Positions 40,005 to 51,746 of a stretch of DNA of 64,000 bases are shown here, piece by piece. Source of the stretch: Cafeteria roenbergensis (taxonomy: Eukaryota > Sar > Bigyra > Bicosoecida > Cafeteriaceae); assembly GCA_008330645.1 (NCBI GenBank), contig VLTN01000043.1, positions 186,001 to 250,000 on the forward strand, written 5' to 3'. The notes under the pieces were generated by a model, which was not told where the DNA came from, ran no database searches, and worked only from the letters and a program-made list of their open reading frames with translations. The position numbers and the translations under genes are program-made. Position 1 is the stretch's first letter. Each line of letters opens with the position of its first letter.

Positions 40005-40491
40005 GCGGGCCTGCGGGCGAGGCGCCGAACGGCAGCACAGAGCGGCTTGGACGGGCGGTGCTCACGCGCGAAGTCGAGCGAAATCGCAGTTCTGGCAAAT
40101 TGCACTTGTCGCAGCACAGCTGGCGCTGGGTCTGCGCCGGCTCGCCGCAGCCCTGCTCGTGGAGCGAGTGGATCTGGGGCTTGCTCCGCGCTCACCGGGT
40201 TGCTTGCCTAGGCACGAGTGGGGCGCGCCACGCCCGCCGACGCTTCGGTTCTCCTCGCCGGCAGAGCCAGGCAGTTGCCAGCAACTCTCAACCCGATTCT
40301 CGAGGCCCGCTGCCCGCGGCGCACCGAAGCAAACTTGGGGAGCAGAATCGCGTGACTTTCGATGAATGGCAACTTGCGTGAGCATAGGCCGCACCAGGAG
40401 CGGGTGGAACAGGGCCAACGTCAGCAATCTCGGGCCGGCAACGCGCTCTGGTTTGTGCTTGATCGATTCGGCAGGTCTTCAACTCTTGCGG
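40005..40491. other. Spacer between ABCF1 start and KIN17 stop
   Basis: 487 bp with both neighbours on the minus strand, so it holds the ABCF1 promoter. It contains the only GGCTCTGCC-family hit outside a gene (40260-40268) and a mildly AT-rich patch near 40345-40390. Confidence 0.4.
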
Positions 40492-42425
40492 TCAACCTCG
40501 CGAGCCGTGCGAGGCAACCTTGGACTCGAAGTAGTCAACATCGAGCTTGGCGACCGCATCGAACGGGATGCCTGAAAACGCCTCTCCCGAGCCGGCCACT
40601 TGCACGGACACCAGCTCGGCGTCGACGTCGCAAGCAGTGACAGTCAGCCGTTTGCCGCTCACGGCTCCAGCAATGCCAATGGCTTGCCCGCCTGTGCGAG
40701 GCACTAGGGTCTCGACATCTCGCAAAGGCAGCACAAGTCGCTCCTCAGAGCCGCGAACCTTGACAACCACCGCCCCCTCGGCTTCCTTCACCCTGGTCAC
40801 CGTGCCCTTGCATCGGTGAAACCTCCCGTCCTGCAGCGACTGGTTTTGGATCCGCACCATCGCCCCTCGCTCCATGCGGCGATGGGGCACGGCAGAGCCG
40901 CCAGCTGGTCCATCCGCTGGCCCCGGTGCCACGCTCCCAGGCTGCATTGCGGAGCTGCTCGGCGCGCGGGCCGGCTCTGCCGCTCTCTTGGCGGCCTCAA
41001 TGTCACGGAACATGCCGGCCATGCCCGGCAAGCGTGGTGCCGCCGACGTTTGCGGGGCGGAGGCGCCCGCAAGCCCTGCCAGCCGCGCCGCCGCGAGCTT
41101 TGCTCGCTTCAATGCAGCCGCCATGTCCAGCGCTGCCCCTTGGGCGCCCGGACCGGCCCCGCCTGCGGTAGCAGCGGCGTCTCCAGTTGCAGACTCCCAC
41201 CGTTGCCGCTTGGGCGCCCTTGCCCCGCCCACCTCCTGCCCCGCGGCGGCCGAGGCCGAGACGGCTGCAGCGTCCGGACGAGCTCCCCAGCGGCCGCTGG
41301 CGTTGGCGCCAACGGCTGGGGCGCCAGCAGCGCCCGCGCCCGCCATCGCCCCGGCGGAGCCGGCAGCAGCACCGGCAGCGGCCGACGCCGGCGACGCCGA
41401 CGATTGCAACGCCGGGGCTGCAGCCGCGGCCGCAGCCGCCCCCCCGAAAGCCAGGCCGGCCCCTGCCGCCCGCGCCCCTGCGTGGCGGCCCTTGGCAGAC
41501 TTGATCGCCACCGACACGGGCGCCGCCGCCTCGTCCCGCACCAGCCCCGTGGCCTCCGCGCGCGCCACGTCCAGCGCCTTGGCTCGCTCCCTTGCCTCGG
41601 CCTCAAGCTTCGCCGCGTGGCGCTGCTCCTTGTCCTCGTCCAGCCGAAGCTGCTCTGCCGCCTCGCGGTTTCGCCGCTCCTTCTCCGGGTCCCTGTCGAT
41701 GTAGGTCACGAAGTACCCCTCCTCCGTCTTGTCGATGATGGCCTTGCCCATGCGGCCGAGGTACTCCACGAAGAGGCTGAGCGTGGACCAGACGGTGGAA
41801 TTCATGTGGACGTGGAGCTTGTCCTTGATGTACTCGTTGTACACCTTGTTCGCCCCCACGCGGCGCACACCCCACACGGTGGACAGCGTGCGCAGGAACC
41901 CGGCCTCGAAGTCTGTGGAAAACTCGTCCATGAACCTGCGAGGGCGGGGCAGAGGCGGCGCCGGCGCGGAGGGGCGGCTCAAGGCGGGGCGCCAGCCGAG
42001 CGGAGGCGCGGCGCGGCCGCCACCGGCGTGCCCTGCTGCGTCAACAGCGGCCCGTTTGAGGCTGACCTGCCAGGCGGAGCGGCGGAATGCGCGCATTCGG
42101 AGGCCTGCCGCGCGCCTGCCAGTCTCACTTGCTCGGGTCCGCCAGGAAGAGCTCCATCTGCCGCAGGTGCGACTCCGTCTCCATATGGCACTTGAACCCG
42201 TTTGCGTCGCGGCACTGCTTCTGGCACATTCCGCAGTAGAACTTGAGCTTCTGAAGCCCCTTCGCCTGCGCACCATGGGCCGCGGGACGGGAGACAACAC
42301 AGCGAGCGGCGGCATTGCGGGCGGCGCTGCTCCCGCTTGCACGCAGCGCGCGCTCCGCGCTCGGCCCTCACCTTCCATGAGTTGGCGATCCCCTTGGGCG
42401 AGAACTTGTCGTTCTTGGGGGGCAT
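40492..42425 (-). CDS. KIN: KIN17-type DNA/RNA-binding zinc-finger protein
   Basis: Exons 42372-42425, 42129-42265 and 40492-41935; introns GTGAGG...GCGCAG (phase 0) and GTGAGA...TCGCAG (phase 2); 544 residues. The spliced start MPPKNDKFSPKGIANSWK-AKGLQKLKFYCGMCQKQCRDANGFKCH matches the KIN17 N-terminus, with a C2H2 finger (CGMCQKQC...FKCHMETESH). It is followed by the KIN17 winged-helix region (FMDEFSTDFEAGFLRTL, YNEYIKDKLHVHMNSTVW, YIDRDPE). A C-terminal KOW domain is visible (GAMVRIQNQSLQDGRFHRCKG, split; VVKVRGSEERLVLP). KIN17 is nuclear and acts in DNA replication/repair and pre-mRNA processing. Between the two ends is an Ala-rich linker of roughly 200 residues that makes the protein longer than human KIN17 (about 390). 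It diverges from the kinesin gene. Confidence 0.92.
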
Positions 42426-42915
42426 CGCCGCAGACCGGGGCGGCCGGCCCGCTTCCCGCTCGCTGAGTGGCGCGCGTGCGGAACGGGAACGGCCGGCAGA
42501 GCAGGGGCAAGCGTGGCGGGAGTTGCAAGGCGGTTCGACCCCGGCTGTGGCCGGAGCGAAATTGCGGTGCGCGACACTGCTGCTGGGTGCACCACCCTTT
42601 TAGAGGAGCAGACGGGCGCTGGTGTGTCGGCGGCTGCGAAGGGCGCGGCCGGCGCTTGCGCACACAGCCAAGCAGCGGCCCTCCGCGTCGCCCTCGCAGG
42701 CCGCCCTTGGATCGCATCGCGAGGCGCGCCCCGTCCAAAATCGATGCACGCGCCAAAGGGGCTCAGAATGCGGCTTCCGTCGCCACGGCGCGGAGAGCAG
42801 GCGGCGCACAGCTTTGCGTCGAGCTGCCACGGCTCTGTCGTGGCGTTGCTGCCGACGGTTCCTGCAGCGGGGAGGCAAGCGCCGCTGCCACACACGCCCC
42901 CCACGGTCGCCCGGC
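42426..42915. promoter_or_regulatory. Divergent promoter region KIN17 / kinesin
   Basis: 490 bp between the two start codons, GC-rich. The sequence CCACCCTTTTAGAGG near 42591 is the only AT-containing patch. No recognised element. Confidence 0.4.
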
Positions 42916-45900
42916 ATGGCGGCCGAGGGGAACATCAAGGTGTACTGTCGTGTTCGGCCGCTTCTGCCCACAGAACGGGACGGGGGCGATAAGGCTGGCT
43001 TCTTGGAGGTCAAGGAAGGCGCGACGGTCGTGGCCAACCAGCCTCTGAACGGAGTTGCGTCCTCTGGGGGCGTCTACAAGCGCCTCAACTTCGATTTCGA
43101 TGACGTTTTCGATACCGAGACGACCCAGGAAGAGGTCTTTGACCGTGCAGCGCGCTCCGTTGTCGAGGGTGAGCGCTCGGCCGCAGTCTTTGCTCGGTTG
43201 TCCGTCGCTGGCCTGCGCTCCTGCTCCAGGCACCGCTGCTGCTCCCGCTCGTGAGCCTCTTCCGCGCAGGTGTGATGGACGGGTACCACGGTACCATCTT
43301 TGCCTATGGGCAGTCCGGTGAGCTGCTCTTGGGCGCCGGAGTGCGAGCGGCACTTGCTGCGGCCAAACTGCGTTGTGTGCGCCCGTGCCGAAGCCATAGG
43401 TGCGGCTGAGGTGCCACTGGTTCCCCGCAGGCTCCGGAAAGACGCACACGATGCAGTGAGCCTTTGGGTGGTGCTGCGTGGTGGGCATTGGTGCTGGCTT
43501 GCGCGAGCGGGCGCGCAAAGCGAACGGGCGGCAATGCTGCTTCGCTTGTCCGAGCCCGCGCGCTCGCAGGGGACCCGATCTGGCGCGGCTCTCGGACCAC
43601 GGCATTGGGCCTCGCTCTGTCTACGAGCTGTTCCGGCTGATCGAGGAGGCGCCCGAGAGCTGTCGCTTCACCGTGCGAATCAGTTGTGTCGAGATTTACA
43701 TGGAGCGCGTGCGCGATCTGCTGGACCTGCGCGGCAACAACCTCTCCATCAGGCAGGACCCGACCAAGGGCGTGTTTGTGTCCGGCGCGCGCGAGGAGTA
43801 CGTGGCCTCTCCAGAGGAGATGCTGTCCCTGGTCGCGCAGTGTGAGCATGCTGCGCAGAGCTGCCGACCGCAGCGGGGCTCGCCCGAGGCGGACAGGCTC
43901 CGGCCGCCCACCGGAGGCCGCGTGCCACAGACCGCTCGGTGTTGCGCAGGACGTCGCCAGCCGCTGCGCCGCCATGCCTGCAGTCGATGGTCCCTCGCCC
44001 CTCCACCCCCCCCCCCCCGCGCGCGCGTTGCTGCCACGCCGTGTCCGCAGCCGCTGCCAACCGCGTGGTCTCCGCCACCGGCCTCAACACGGACTCTAGC
44101 CGCTCGCACGCGGTCACCACCGTGACTGTCGAAATCCGCGACGAAGCGGAGGGAGCCATGCGCGTGGGCAAGCTGTCCCTGGTCGACCTGGCAGGCTCCG
44201 AGATGGTGCGGAAGACGCTGGCAACGGGGCTGAACCTCGAGGAGGCCAAGATCATCAACAAGAGCCTATCGGCGCTAGGCAACGTTATCAAGGCGCTTGC
44301 AGGGTCGAGCTCGCGGGCGGCAGCTGCCTCCCGCCGCCGAGCCAGGCGGGAGACGGACGCTGCCAGCGTGGGACGGGCGGGCGCGCTGTCAGCGTCGGAC
44401 CACATCGACGACGCGGCATCGGAAGCGTCCACAGCGCGCCGCCCAGCCTCCGCCGCTGCCCGGGGCGCTGATGTCCGCAACAGCCTCGCCGGCTCCCAGC
44501 GGGCACAGCGCACGGGCAGGAGCCCCAGCGGCGCCAGCAGCACCAGCGGCGCCGGCAGCGTCCACCGGGCGAGGGCCGGGCTTGGCGGGGCTGTGGCAGG
44601 AATGACTGTGTCGGGCTGGGTGGACGACGACGACGACGACGTCGAGGTCGACGTCGATGCAGAGCTGGGCGGGTCGGGAGCGCCCCTGAGGCCAACGCCG
44701 GCCAGAGCCGCGTCCGCCGGCAGGTCGGCGCCGCGCCTCCCGGCAGCCGTGGGAGCCGGTGGCGGGGGAGGCTCCCGTCCCGCGTCACGGGCGTCAGTGG
44801 GTAGCGCAGCTGCGGCAAGCGAGTCTGGGCGCAGACGGGGACGAAGTGGCTCTGCCGTCGGACGCAGGCGCGGGTCCATCTCAAGCATCGGCTCCCTGGC
44901 CTCCACCGTCGGCACATCGGCCCACAGCGCGGTGGGGGGCAGCGGGTCCGGGCTGAGACACGTCCCGTACCGTGACTCGAAGCTGACCCGGCTTCTGCAG
45001 GACAGCCTCGGGGGCAACTGCCGCACCGCGCTCATCATCTGCGCGTCTGACAACGCGCGGCACGGCAACGAGACGCTCTCGACCCTGCGCTTCGGCGCCA
45101 GGGCCTCCCGCGTGCAGAACCACGCAGTGGTCAATCGCCTGCGGACGGCCGAGGAGATGGCTGCGCAGCTGGTCAAGGCGGAGGCGGCCATCGACGCGCA
45201 GGCAGCCCTCATCCAGCAGCTCAAGGCGCAGCTCGTGCGGGTCACGAGGCTCGCGGCAAAGCTCAATCAGATGAGGCTCACGGGCACGGGCCGAGGAAGC
45301 GCCGAGAGCGAAGCTGCTCTACAGGAAGGATCCGTGATCAGCGCAGGCTCTCCCGCGCAGCAGTCGGCGCTGCCCTTGACTCTGGGGCCGGCAGTGATGC
45401 CCCAGCTGGAAGGATCCGGAAGGATTGGCAGCGGCGACTCGGAACCCGGCCCCGCCGACGCGCCGACGGGTGCGGTGGCTTCGACTGCCGCGCGTGTGGC
45501 AGCGAGCGCTGCGGCTCGGCAGGGAAGTCTTCTCGGCGGCGCAGGCGCAGCGGCTGGGCCGGCCTCTCCCCAGCAAGGCGCTGCTGGCGCCAGCGCAGCT
45601 GCCGGCGGCGGCCTCGGAGGGGGAGGGGTCGCGCCCGGCGGCTGGGCGAGGGCCGGAGCGTCCGCCGCTTCTCGGCCCGTCAGTCCGGTGTCGGATGTGT
45701 CCGCCAGTCTAGGTCCCCATGCGCCCGCCCGCACCCCGCGTGCCCTCGTCCAGCAGGGTGTCGCCGCCGACGGCACCCCCCTCATCGACCAAGCCTCCCC
45801 TGGAAACCCTTCGGGCTCTGCCAAGGGCGTCCTGGTCGAGCTCGCAGAAGCTAACAGGCGGGTCATGGAGCTGACTGCGCAGCTCAATAGCACGCGGGCA

Positions 45901-48432
45901 GAGCTCGAGTCGACGCGGGACGAGTCGCGCAGCCTCGGCGAGGCGCTGGCCTCCAAGGAGGAGGCCTCCGTGGCGCTCCGGGCGCGCCTGGACAAGACCG
46001 AGCGAGGCCTCAGACGCTGCACGAAGCGGCTGCGGAGGGCGGTGGAGGCGGCGGCGGAGGCCAAGGCTGCCGCGGCGGCTGCTGCTGCTGGCTCCAGCGG
46101 CGAGCGGGAGCTGTCACGCAGGGCTCGCGCGGAGGCGGAGCGGCTGGCCAAGACCCTGCTTCGGTCGGCCGTGCGGAAGGCGTTCGAGGGCCTGCCGGGG
46201 AAGGTGCTGTCGCTGCAGGACGCGAGACTGGCCATCGAAACGCTTGCGTTCGAAGCCGCCGAGGCGGCGAGAGACGCGGAGGCGGCCCGCGAGGAGGCGG
46301 CCCAAGCCAAGGCAGGCGCGGAGGCGGCCGAGGCAGCGGCTTCAGCCGACAGGGTTGCCCTCGAGGCCGATGCCGTGGAGGCGAGGGTGGCTCGGGCGGA
46401 GGCGGAGGCCGAGGCCGCGAGAGCCCGGGCCGCACTGGCCGCCACGGCAGGCTGGGCTCGCAGCGGCGGAGGCGGAGGCAGCAGCAGCACTGCCCGGGGC
46501 GGCGACACGGCAGGCGCCGGCGGCAGGGCAGACGCCGCTCCGCCGCTGGCTCTGCAGGCCGCTGGCCAGATGCTGGCCGGCGGGGAGGGCGGCCTGGACC
46601 GTTGTCATCGCGAGGCGTCCTGTGCGGCCCCGCTGCGGGAGGCAGGGGGCGGCGCTGGCCTGTCGACCGGCGGCTCTGCCGGGCTGACGGAGGCATGCCC
46701 AGCTGACGCCCCCGCCGCCGCAGACCAGCTCTTCGGAGCGTTCGGGGAGTCTGACGCCGCGGCCGACGCGGCGCAGCTCGCTGAGGACTCACTTGGCGGT
46801 GGGCGCGCCCCGGACCACGATGGCGACGGCGCTGATGGTGTCGCTGGCGCCGGCGGCGGCCGAGACGGAGGCGCCGCAGCAAGCCGAGGTCTCGGGCTCT
46901 CAGGTGACGCAACCGCGCAGACTGACGCGGGGGCGGCTGCACTGGCCACGGCGCTGTCAGCGCTACGGTGCGCCGTCCTGGGACCCTGCATGGACCTGTC
47001 GACTCGGTGGTTCGCAGCCACCGATAAAGCCAGACTTGACGCGACTGCCAGCCGCGCCCTCGCCGTCGCAAACGACGCTGAGTACGCCGGCTCTGCCGCC
47101 GCCGACGTCGCTGCCGTGCGCCGCGCGGGGAGGCACCTCCGTCGCGCCCGGGCTGAGGTGGCCGCCGCGACCCTCCGGGCGGCGGACGACGCGAGGGACT
47201 CTCCGATCCTGCCCGATGCGGACTCGCAGGCAGCCCTGGCAGCCGCCCAGGCGGAGCTCGGTGCCGTGTTCGCCCGGCTGGAGACGTCATCGGCGGAGCA
47301 CCCGGCGGTCGCCGCCAGCATCGAGTCGGTGCTCAGGCCGGTTGCGGCAGCGACCAACGTGGCTCTGCCGTGGTCTGCGCTGCCCGCTGCCGGGGCGTCC
47401 ACTGCCGTGGCTCTGCAGGCTGCGTGGGCGCACCTCCCCAGCGGCCCCCAGCGCGCCGCCACCGGCTCTCCGACTGCGCTGGCGGAGGCCGGCGCCGGCC
47501 CCGGCAGCCAGGGCGCTGGCGGCGACACGGCCACTTCGGGAGACACGGCTGAGCTGCTCGCCCTGCTTCGAGACCACGCCGAGGCGCTGGGCACCTCAGC
47601 GCTCCGCCTGTCGTCGCTCACCGCCGTGAACAGGCAGCTCGCGCGCAAGTTTGCCGTGGCCGACTCGGAGCTCAGCGGGCTGACCGGCGCCATCCGGGCC
47701 CGCGACCGGCGAATCGCGGCGCTGGTGGCAGAGCTGAGAGACGCGCTCGGCAGAGCCAGCCGCGCCGAGGAGGCGGCTGCGACGGCTCGCAGTGGCAGGG
47801 CAGGCGTCAGCCCGTACGACGGCTTGAGCGAGAGCGACGCGGACACCGATGCCTCTGCAGCGACCTCTCGACGGGGGGGCCTCTCCCGGAGGCCCCGAGC
47901 GACGTCGTCCTCGCGAGAGAGACATGTCCGGTTCGCTGGGCAGGCACCCTCGATGCGGCCCACCCTCGCGCATGATGGACACGTGATCGTCCCGCTGGCA
48001 GGGGGGCGAACCCCCCGGTCCCCGGCCGACGTCGGCGCCGGCCTGTCGCCGCAACGCACCTCGGACGTTGCCCGGGAGGCGTCCTTTCTTGGTCGATCGC
48101 GAGTCTGGCCCGGCCGGCTTGGCGACGACGACGACGCCGAAGCCGAAGCTGAGGACGAGCGAGCGGCCAGTGACGTCGGGGCCCCGGCGGTGGCCCGAGC
48201 GGGCGCGGCCGGGCGGGGAGCAGGAGGGCACCGACCGCAGGCGTGGTACAGCGCTGGGGAGCCGGCCGCGCCGGCGGGCGCGCGGCCAGCGTCGCCCGTG
48301 GATGCTGGGTCTATGTCGGACGGGTCTGTGATGAGCGACGCGGACGGGGCGGTCTGGACTGGCGTGATTGTGAAACCGGACTCAGGAGCCCCGCCTGCGG
48401 CCTCAGGCTGGATCGACGAGGACTCTGACTGA
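42916..48432 (+). CDS. N-terminal-motor kinesin (kinesin-1-like motor) with a 219-residue loop-12 stretch
   Basis: Five exons: 42916-43168, 43270-43317, 43431-43455, 43570-43841 and 44051-48432, all introns GTGAGC...GCAG; 1659 residues. The motor starts KVYCRVRPL; the P-loop GQSGSGKTHT (98-107) is assembled from three exons. Switch I is NTDSSRSH (212-219), switch II VDLAGSE (244-250), and the relay helix is [15 protein letters not shown] (269-283). Then residues 284-502 are Ser/Ala/Gly/Arg-rich with a run of six Asp, before the motor resumes at [20 protein letters not shown]. Loop 12 normally has only a few residues and touches microtubules. The neck and stalk contain coiled coil interrupted by Ala/Gly low complexity; the tail is disordered. 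Motor sequence is closest to kinesin-1 by eye. If the insert were an unrecognised intron the splice sites would be GTCGAG and CTGAG, unlike every other intron here. Confidence 0.88.
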
Positions 48433-48938
48433 GGCCCCGGGCGATGCGGCAACGTGCTCGGCAGTGGCGGCGCGCAAACGGCGGGCTCGTTCGCGGAGAT
48501 CCCTTTGCGGGGCGCGCACTTGAGTGCGCCCAGTGGCAGCGTGAGCTATGAGAGTTGCTTGGCCTGAGTGACTCGCGCGAGTGCGCGTTGCGTTGCGGCG
48601 CTGCGCTGCGCTGCGCTGCTCGGCAAGCGGCAGGCACACAACGAGTCGAGGCACTTCCCATGGCTGTTGACGTGTTGATTGTGCGACCGACTGTTGCCGC
48701 GCTGCCGCGCGGAAAGCTCGCAGACTCACGCTTGCCCAAGCCCTGGTGCGCGCCGCACGCAGTCGGGGCTGCTCGAGCATCCGAGCGTGTGAGTCCGGAG
48801 GTCATCAGTGACGCATCAAACGCGCGTGGAATGCAAATATTGAAGATTGTCGGCCCCCGCTCAGCCGAGCCCTGCAGCCGCTGGCTCAGGCTTGCCAAGG
48901 TGCGGCGCTTGCGGGCAGCGGCCGCGCCCCACGGCGCC
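48433..48938. other. Convergent spacer kinesin / WNK
   Basis: 506 bp between stop codons. It includes a GCTGC repeat (48598-48622), several CGCTTGC words and an AT island GCAAATATTGAAG near 48833. No gene seen. Confidence 0.55.
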
Positions 48939-51714
48939 TCAAAGCAGGGACAAGAGGTCCATGGCGCTGCCTTGCGCCGCCGTGGCCGGCTGCGCGAGCA
49001 CTGGCGCAGGCTCGCCAAAGCGAGGCACGTCGAAGGGGTCCGCCTGCACGGTGACAGCAGGGCCGTCGGCGAACGGGTCGAACGGCACCTCCAACGAGTC
49101 TGTCCGCCCGATGGCTCGACCCACGGCCGCGCCAGCAACGACGCCGGCGCCGGCGGGCGAGCCGGAGCGAGGAGACGCCCGTGCCGACATGCCGGCGCGG
49201 ATGCCGCCCACGGTGCCGTCGCCTCGCAGAGGCAGAGCTGCCTGCGCGCCCATCCTATTGGCAGAGCCTGCACGTCGTATCCTGGGCGGGGTGGCGCGAA
49301 GGCGCGACGACGGCGAGGGGGTGGAACGCTCCCCCGTCTCCTTCAGAAGCTCCCTCGCGCATATTTCCTCAAGCGACTGCGTGCCGAGGCTGGTGCCGGG
49401 CGCATGCAGGCCAGAGGAGGCGGATGACGCGCCGCTGTATGGAGGGAACTGGTGGCCCATGGCAGGCCGCGGCTCGCCCCAGCTCGCCAGCGATGCCGGC
49501 GCCTGGCTGGGCCACACCTGAGAGCGGGAGTGCGGCAGCGCGCCCTGAGCAGAGCCTGCTGCTGCTGCATGGAGGCCCCCGCCCGGGAGGACGCTGGATG
49601 CTGGCAGAGACGCAGAGGACGTTCGCGGGCGGAAGGGGGCGGTGCTGGGCCGAGGGGCGGCTGACGGCCCGGAGAGTTGCCTGGCAGCTGCCGGGGCAGC
49701 AGCGTGGCCGGCACCGTTGCTGTTGCTGTTACTGCTGCTGCTGGTGTTGGCGGTCGTGGCGGCAGCAGCAATGGTGCCGGCACCGGTAGCGACAGGGGCG
49801 GCCGCATACGCAATCGCTGCCGAAGCGGCCGCACGGTGGGGCCCTGCGCTGGTCGATGGTGTCGCGCTCGATGGGCGGCGGCGGGCGCCTGAGGTGGAGG
49901 ACGCGGTTGCGCGCGACGGCGCGACGCCTCCGGAGCGCGAAGAGGGGCCAGCGAGAGTGGTGGGAGGGCGCGGCCCTGGCGCAGGGCCGGAGGGCCGGGC
50001 GCCGAACGGGCCTGCAGCCGACGCGCCGCGAGGGGTGCCGAGGGAGGAGGTGCCGGCTGCAGGCGGGGGCGCGCCCACCACGCCCCGCGCTGACGTCGCC
50101 GACGTCGCCGGGCGGCGAAGGCTGCCAACGCCCTGGGGGGGCGGGCCGTTGCGCGCCGACGGTGAGAGCCCTGCGCGGGAGGAGGGCTCGGCAACGTCGC
50201 GGCCCCGGGGCGACCTGGGCGCGGCTCGGTCGCCCGCGGAGGAGCAGGACGAGGAGGAGTTCGAGGCGCCGCTGGTGGGCTGGGCGAGGCGGCGGGCCAC
50301 GGAGCGGGGCACGGCCCTGCTCGCGGCGTCGGTGCTCTTGCCCCTGCTCAGCATGGGAGCAGCGGCCCCGCTGCTGGCCTTGGCGCCGTGGGCGAGACGT
50401 GAGCGCGCCGCAGAGCCGGCCGAGAGGCCCGGTGCCCCCAGACCGGAGGCTGACGACGTTTCAGGGGCGCCCGCTGTGTGCGACGGCCTGTGGCGCAACA
50501 GGGCAGCGCGCGGAGGCGGCTGCATAGGAGACGAGCCGGTGTCGCCGCTGGCCACCACGGGGGCCGTCGGGCTCTCAACCCCCTCACGTGGAGACGCGGA
50601 CAGAGAGCGAATCCCCTGCGGCGAGGTGGTGATGACGCCTGGGCGGCCCGATCGGACAGGAGGGCTGGCGTGGGTCGGTGACTGTGGTGCCCCGTGGCGT
50701 GCCGGGGACGGCGGCGCCGTGGCTGCCATTGCCGCAGCTGGAGCAGGCGCGGGTGGCACCTCGGCGGGTCTCGCGCCGGGCGCAGCCGCAGTCAGCGGCG
50801 CATGATGGGGCGCAGCTTGCTTCCCGGCCCAGCGCCTCAGCCCTCCAGCTTCGGGCGGTGGCGACGCGAGCAGAGGAGCAGGCGCGCGGTCGGCCACCGT
50901 GACCACTGAGACGGAGCGCCAGCCGAGGCTTTCGACTGCGCCCACGCCCGCGCAAGCCTCCCTAGACACGGAGGCCACGCGCAGGAGCATGGACAGCACC
51001 CGCGCGGCCTCGTCCCGTCCCGCGGTGGTGGAGAGGGCGTCCTCCCTGCCCGCTGTGGCCTGGCGCGCGGCCACGGCGGCGGCGGCCTCGCCGAGCACCA
51101 GGCGGGGCGCGCTGCCCTCGACCGTCTTGGAGAACGCCGGCTGGTTCGCGAGGGCGACCTCTGCCCAGCTCGGCGGGCATCGAACGGACGACAGCGCGTC
51201 CTCCACGGCGGCCACAATGTTGCGCGCCAGGCCGTCGGCGTGGGCAGGGCGCGAGCGGTCCAGACACGCCTCTGCGCACACCCAGTCAGTGCGAGCGAGG
51301 CACCAGGGGCCTGGGGCGGCTGGCTCTGCATGTACGGCCAGCTTCGCCGGGCTGTGCGGGCTGGCTGTCCCAGCTGCGAGCTGCACAGCCAGTCTAAGAG
51401 GGGTGCAGAGCTCCACGCAGACGACGAGGCGGGTGAGGAGGCGCAACTGGGCACGGTGGTTTTCGGCCACCGTCGTGGGCGCGTGGACGCCCTCTCTGGA
51501 AGTCGGCGGGAGCGCAGACGCGAGCTGGCCACCTGTGGATGACGGCAGGCGGGGCAAGGAGCGCTGGCGGAAGCCGGGCCGGTGTTCAGCTGTGAGCCTG
51601 CTCGACGCTGTGGAGCCGCCGACGGAGCCAGCTTCGGAAGCGCTGTCAGGCTGGCCGTGCTCGCCCTGTTGGCGGCTGCTCCAGGCACCGCCTTGGCGAG
51701 GCTGCTGTTGTTGC

Positions 51715-51746
<32 letters not shown>

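Noticed and set aside
44304-44957. Kinesin loop-12 stretch as an intron
   Set aside because: Phase would fit, but GTCGAG and CTGAG break the splice consensus of every other intron here, the length is the largest, and the stretch is fully open with coding-like third positions. Kept as coding, with the doubt stated.
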